Assembly: GCA_017991025.1 (NCBI GenBank)
Contig: JAGNMT010000248.1
Coordinates: 1-5,892, forward strand
Length of the DNA: 5,892 bases
Direction of reading: 5' to 3'
DNA from: Verrucomicrobiales bacterium
Lineage (GTDB): Bacteria; Verrucomicrobiota; Verrucomicrobiia; Verrucomicrobiales; DEV007
Under the pieces are notes generated by a model, which saw nothing but the letters and a program-made list of their open reading frames with translations, did no database searches and was not told the origin of the DNA. How positions within the stretch are numbered: position 1 is the stretch's first letter; every line of letters starts with the position of its first letter. Both the position numbers and the translations under genes were made by a program. Of the stretch, positions 5,581-5,892 are shown one piece after another.

Positions 5581-5892
5581 TTACGCGCTTTTCTCCGGTG
5601 GATCGACTTCGGTCACGGTGGCGTTGGCACGCAGAAACTCTATCGTCTTGGAGATCAGGATATCCTGACGGATTTCGCCGAAGGCGTTCCGGTCACGGAG
5701 CTCGCGGGCAAACTTTTTGAGAGGGCGCTGCTGCTGGTAGGCGATCATCGCGACACGCTGGGACATTTCATTTTCGCTCACGGTGATGCCCTCGGCTTTG
5801 GCGATCTCGTCGAGAATGAACATGGTCTTCACGTTGTTCTTCGCCTGGGTCTCGGCGTTCTTGAGAAGGTCTTCCTGATTCTGCTGGAAATC
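5581..5892 (-). CDS. tig: Trigger factor, C-terminal end (5' part outside window)
   Basis: The frame is open from the right edge and stops at TAA (5581-5583), giving the last 103 residues. NNVKTMFILDEIAKAEGITV matches the conserved VKxxLxLxxIAxxEgI segment of the trigger factor C-terminal chaperone domain. It is followed by the typical helical arm regions (SENEMSQRVAMIAYQQQ) and a last helix ending KTIEFLRANATVTEVDPPEKSA. Trigger factor binds the ribosome near the exit tunnel and shields nascent chains; the peptidyl-prolyl isomerase and ribosome-binding domains would lie to the right of the window. The immediate downstream clpP on the same strand supports the identification, since tig-clpP(-clpX) is a widespread arrangement. 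The C-terminal domain is poorly conserved in general, so the neighbour adds real weight. The family call is secure; the N-terminal state of the gene cannot be seen. Confidence 0.9.
   Translation of the reverse strand, partial: DFQQNQEDLLKNAETQAKNNVKTMFILDEIAKAEGITVSENEMSQRVAMIAYQQQRPLKKFARELRDRNAFGEIRQDILISKTIEFLRANATVTEVDPPEKSA

Overview
The window is about 5.9 kb of fairly GC-rich bacterial chromosome with ordinary gene density. It contains no insertion sequences, CRISPR array, tRNA or rRNA that I can recognise. The mix suggests a Gram-negative bacterium of the Planctomycetes-Verrucomicrobia group. The indicators are an FtsX-type ABC permease, an exported YceI protein, a small tandem zinc-ribbon protein of a kind common in that group, a tig-clpP pair, and several genes without a clear Shine-Dalgarno sequence. 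This placement is inference; no marker gene proves it.

Left part (1-2831, plus strand). The window opens inside the C-terminal membrane domain of an ABC transporter permease, which ends at 483. The next 331 bases hold no intact recognisable gene. They do contain what looks like a broken small gene (576-818): a good Shine-Dalgarno and ATG, protein-like text that changes frame, and a final stop that overlaps the next start as ATGA. An FAD-dependent oxidoreductase of the geranylgeranyl-reductase/FixC superfamily (815-1996) and a UbiE/MenG-like C-methyltransferase (2088-2831) follow.

Middle (2855-4478). A secreted YceI-family lipid-binding protein (2855-3451) follows the methyltransferase after 23 bases, so the oxidoreductase, methyltransferase and YceI genes probably form one transcription unit. 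The three families all deal with polyprenyl lipids, quinones or aromatic lipids, so a membrane quinone or alkyl-aromatic lipid pathway is the best working idea. Convergent to this unit is a minus-strand gene for a 105-residue protein with two zinc ribbons. Divergent from that gene is a glyoxalase-II-like metallo-beta-lactamase-fold hydrolase (3837-4478).

Right part (4556-5892). A small two-helix membrane protein (4556-4819) converges on a minus-strand pair for protein quality control. That pair is the end of trigger factor (tig, entering from the right edge) and then the ClpP protease with an intact Ser-His-Asp triad. No clpX lies directly downstream of clpP.

Most of this is recognisable biology. 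The least explained parts are the disrupted small gene at 576-818 and the possible lipid/quinone gene set beside it.
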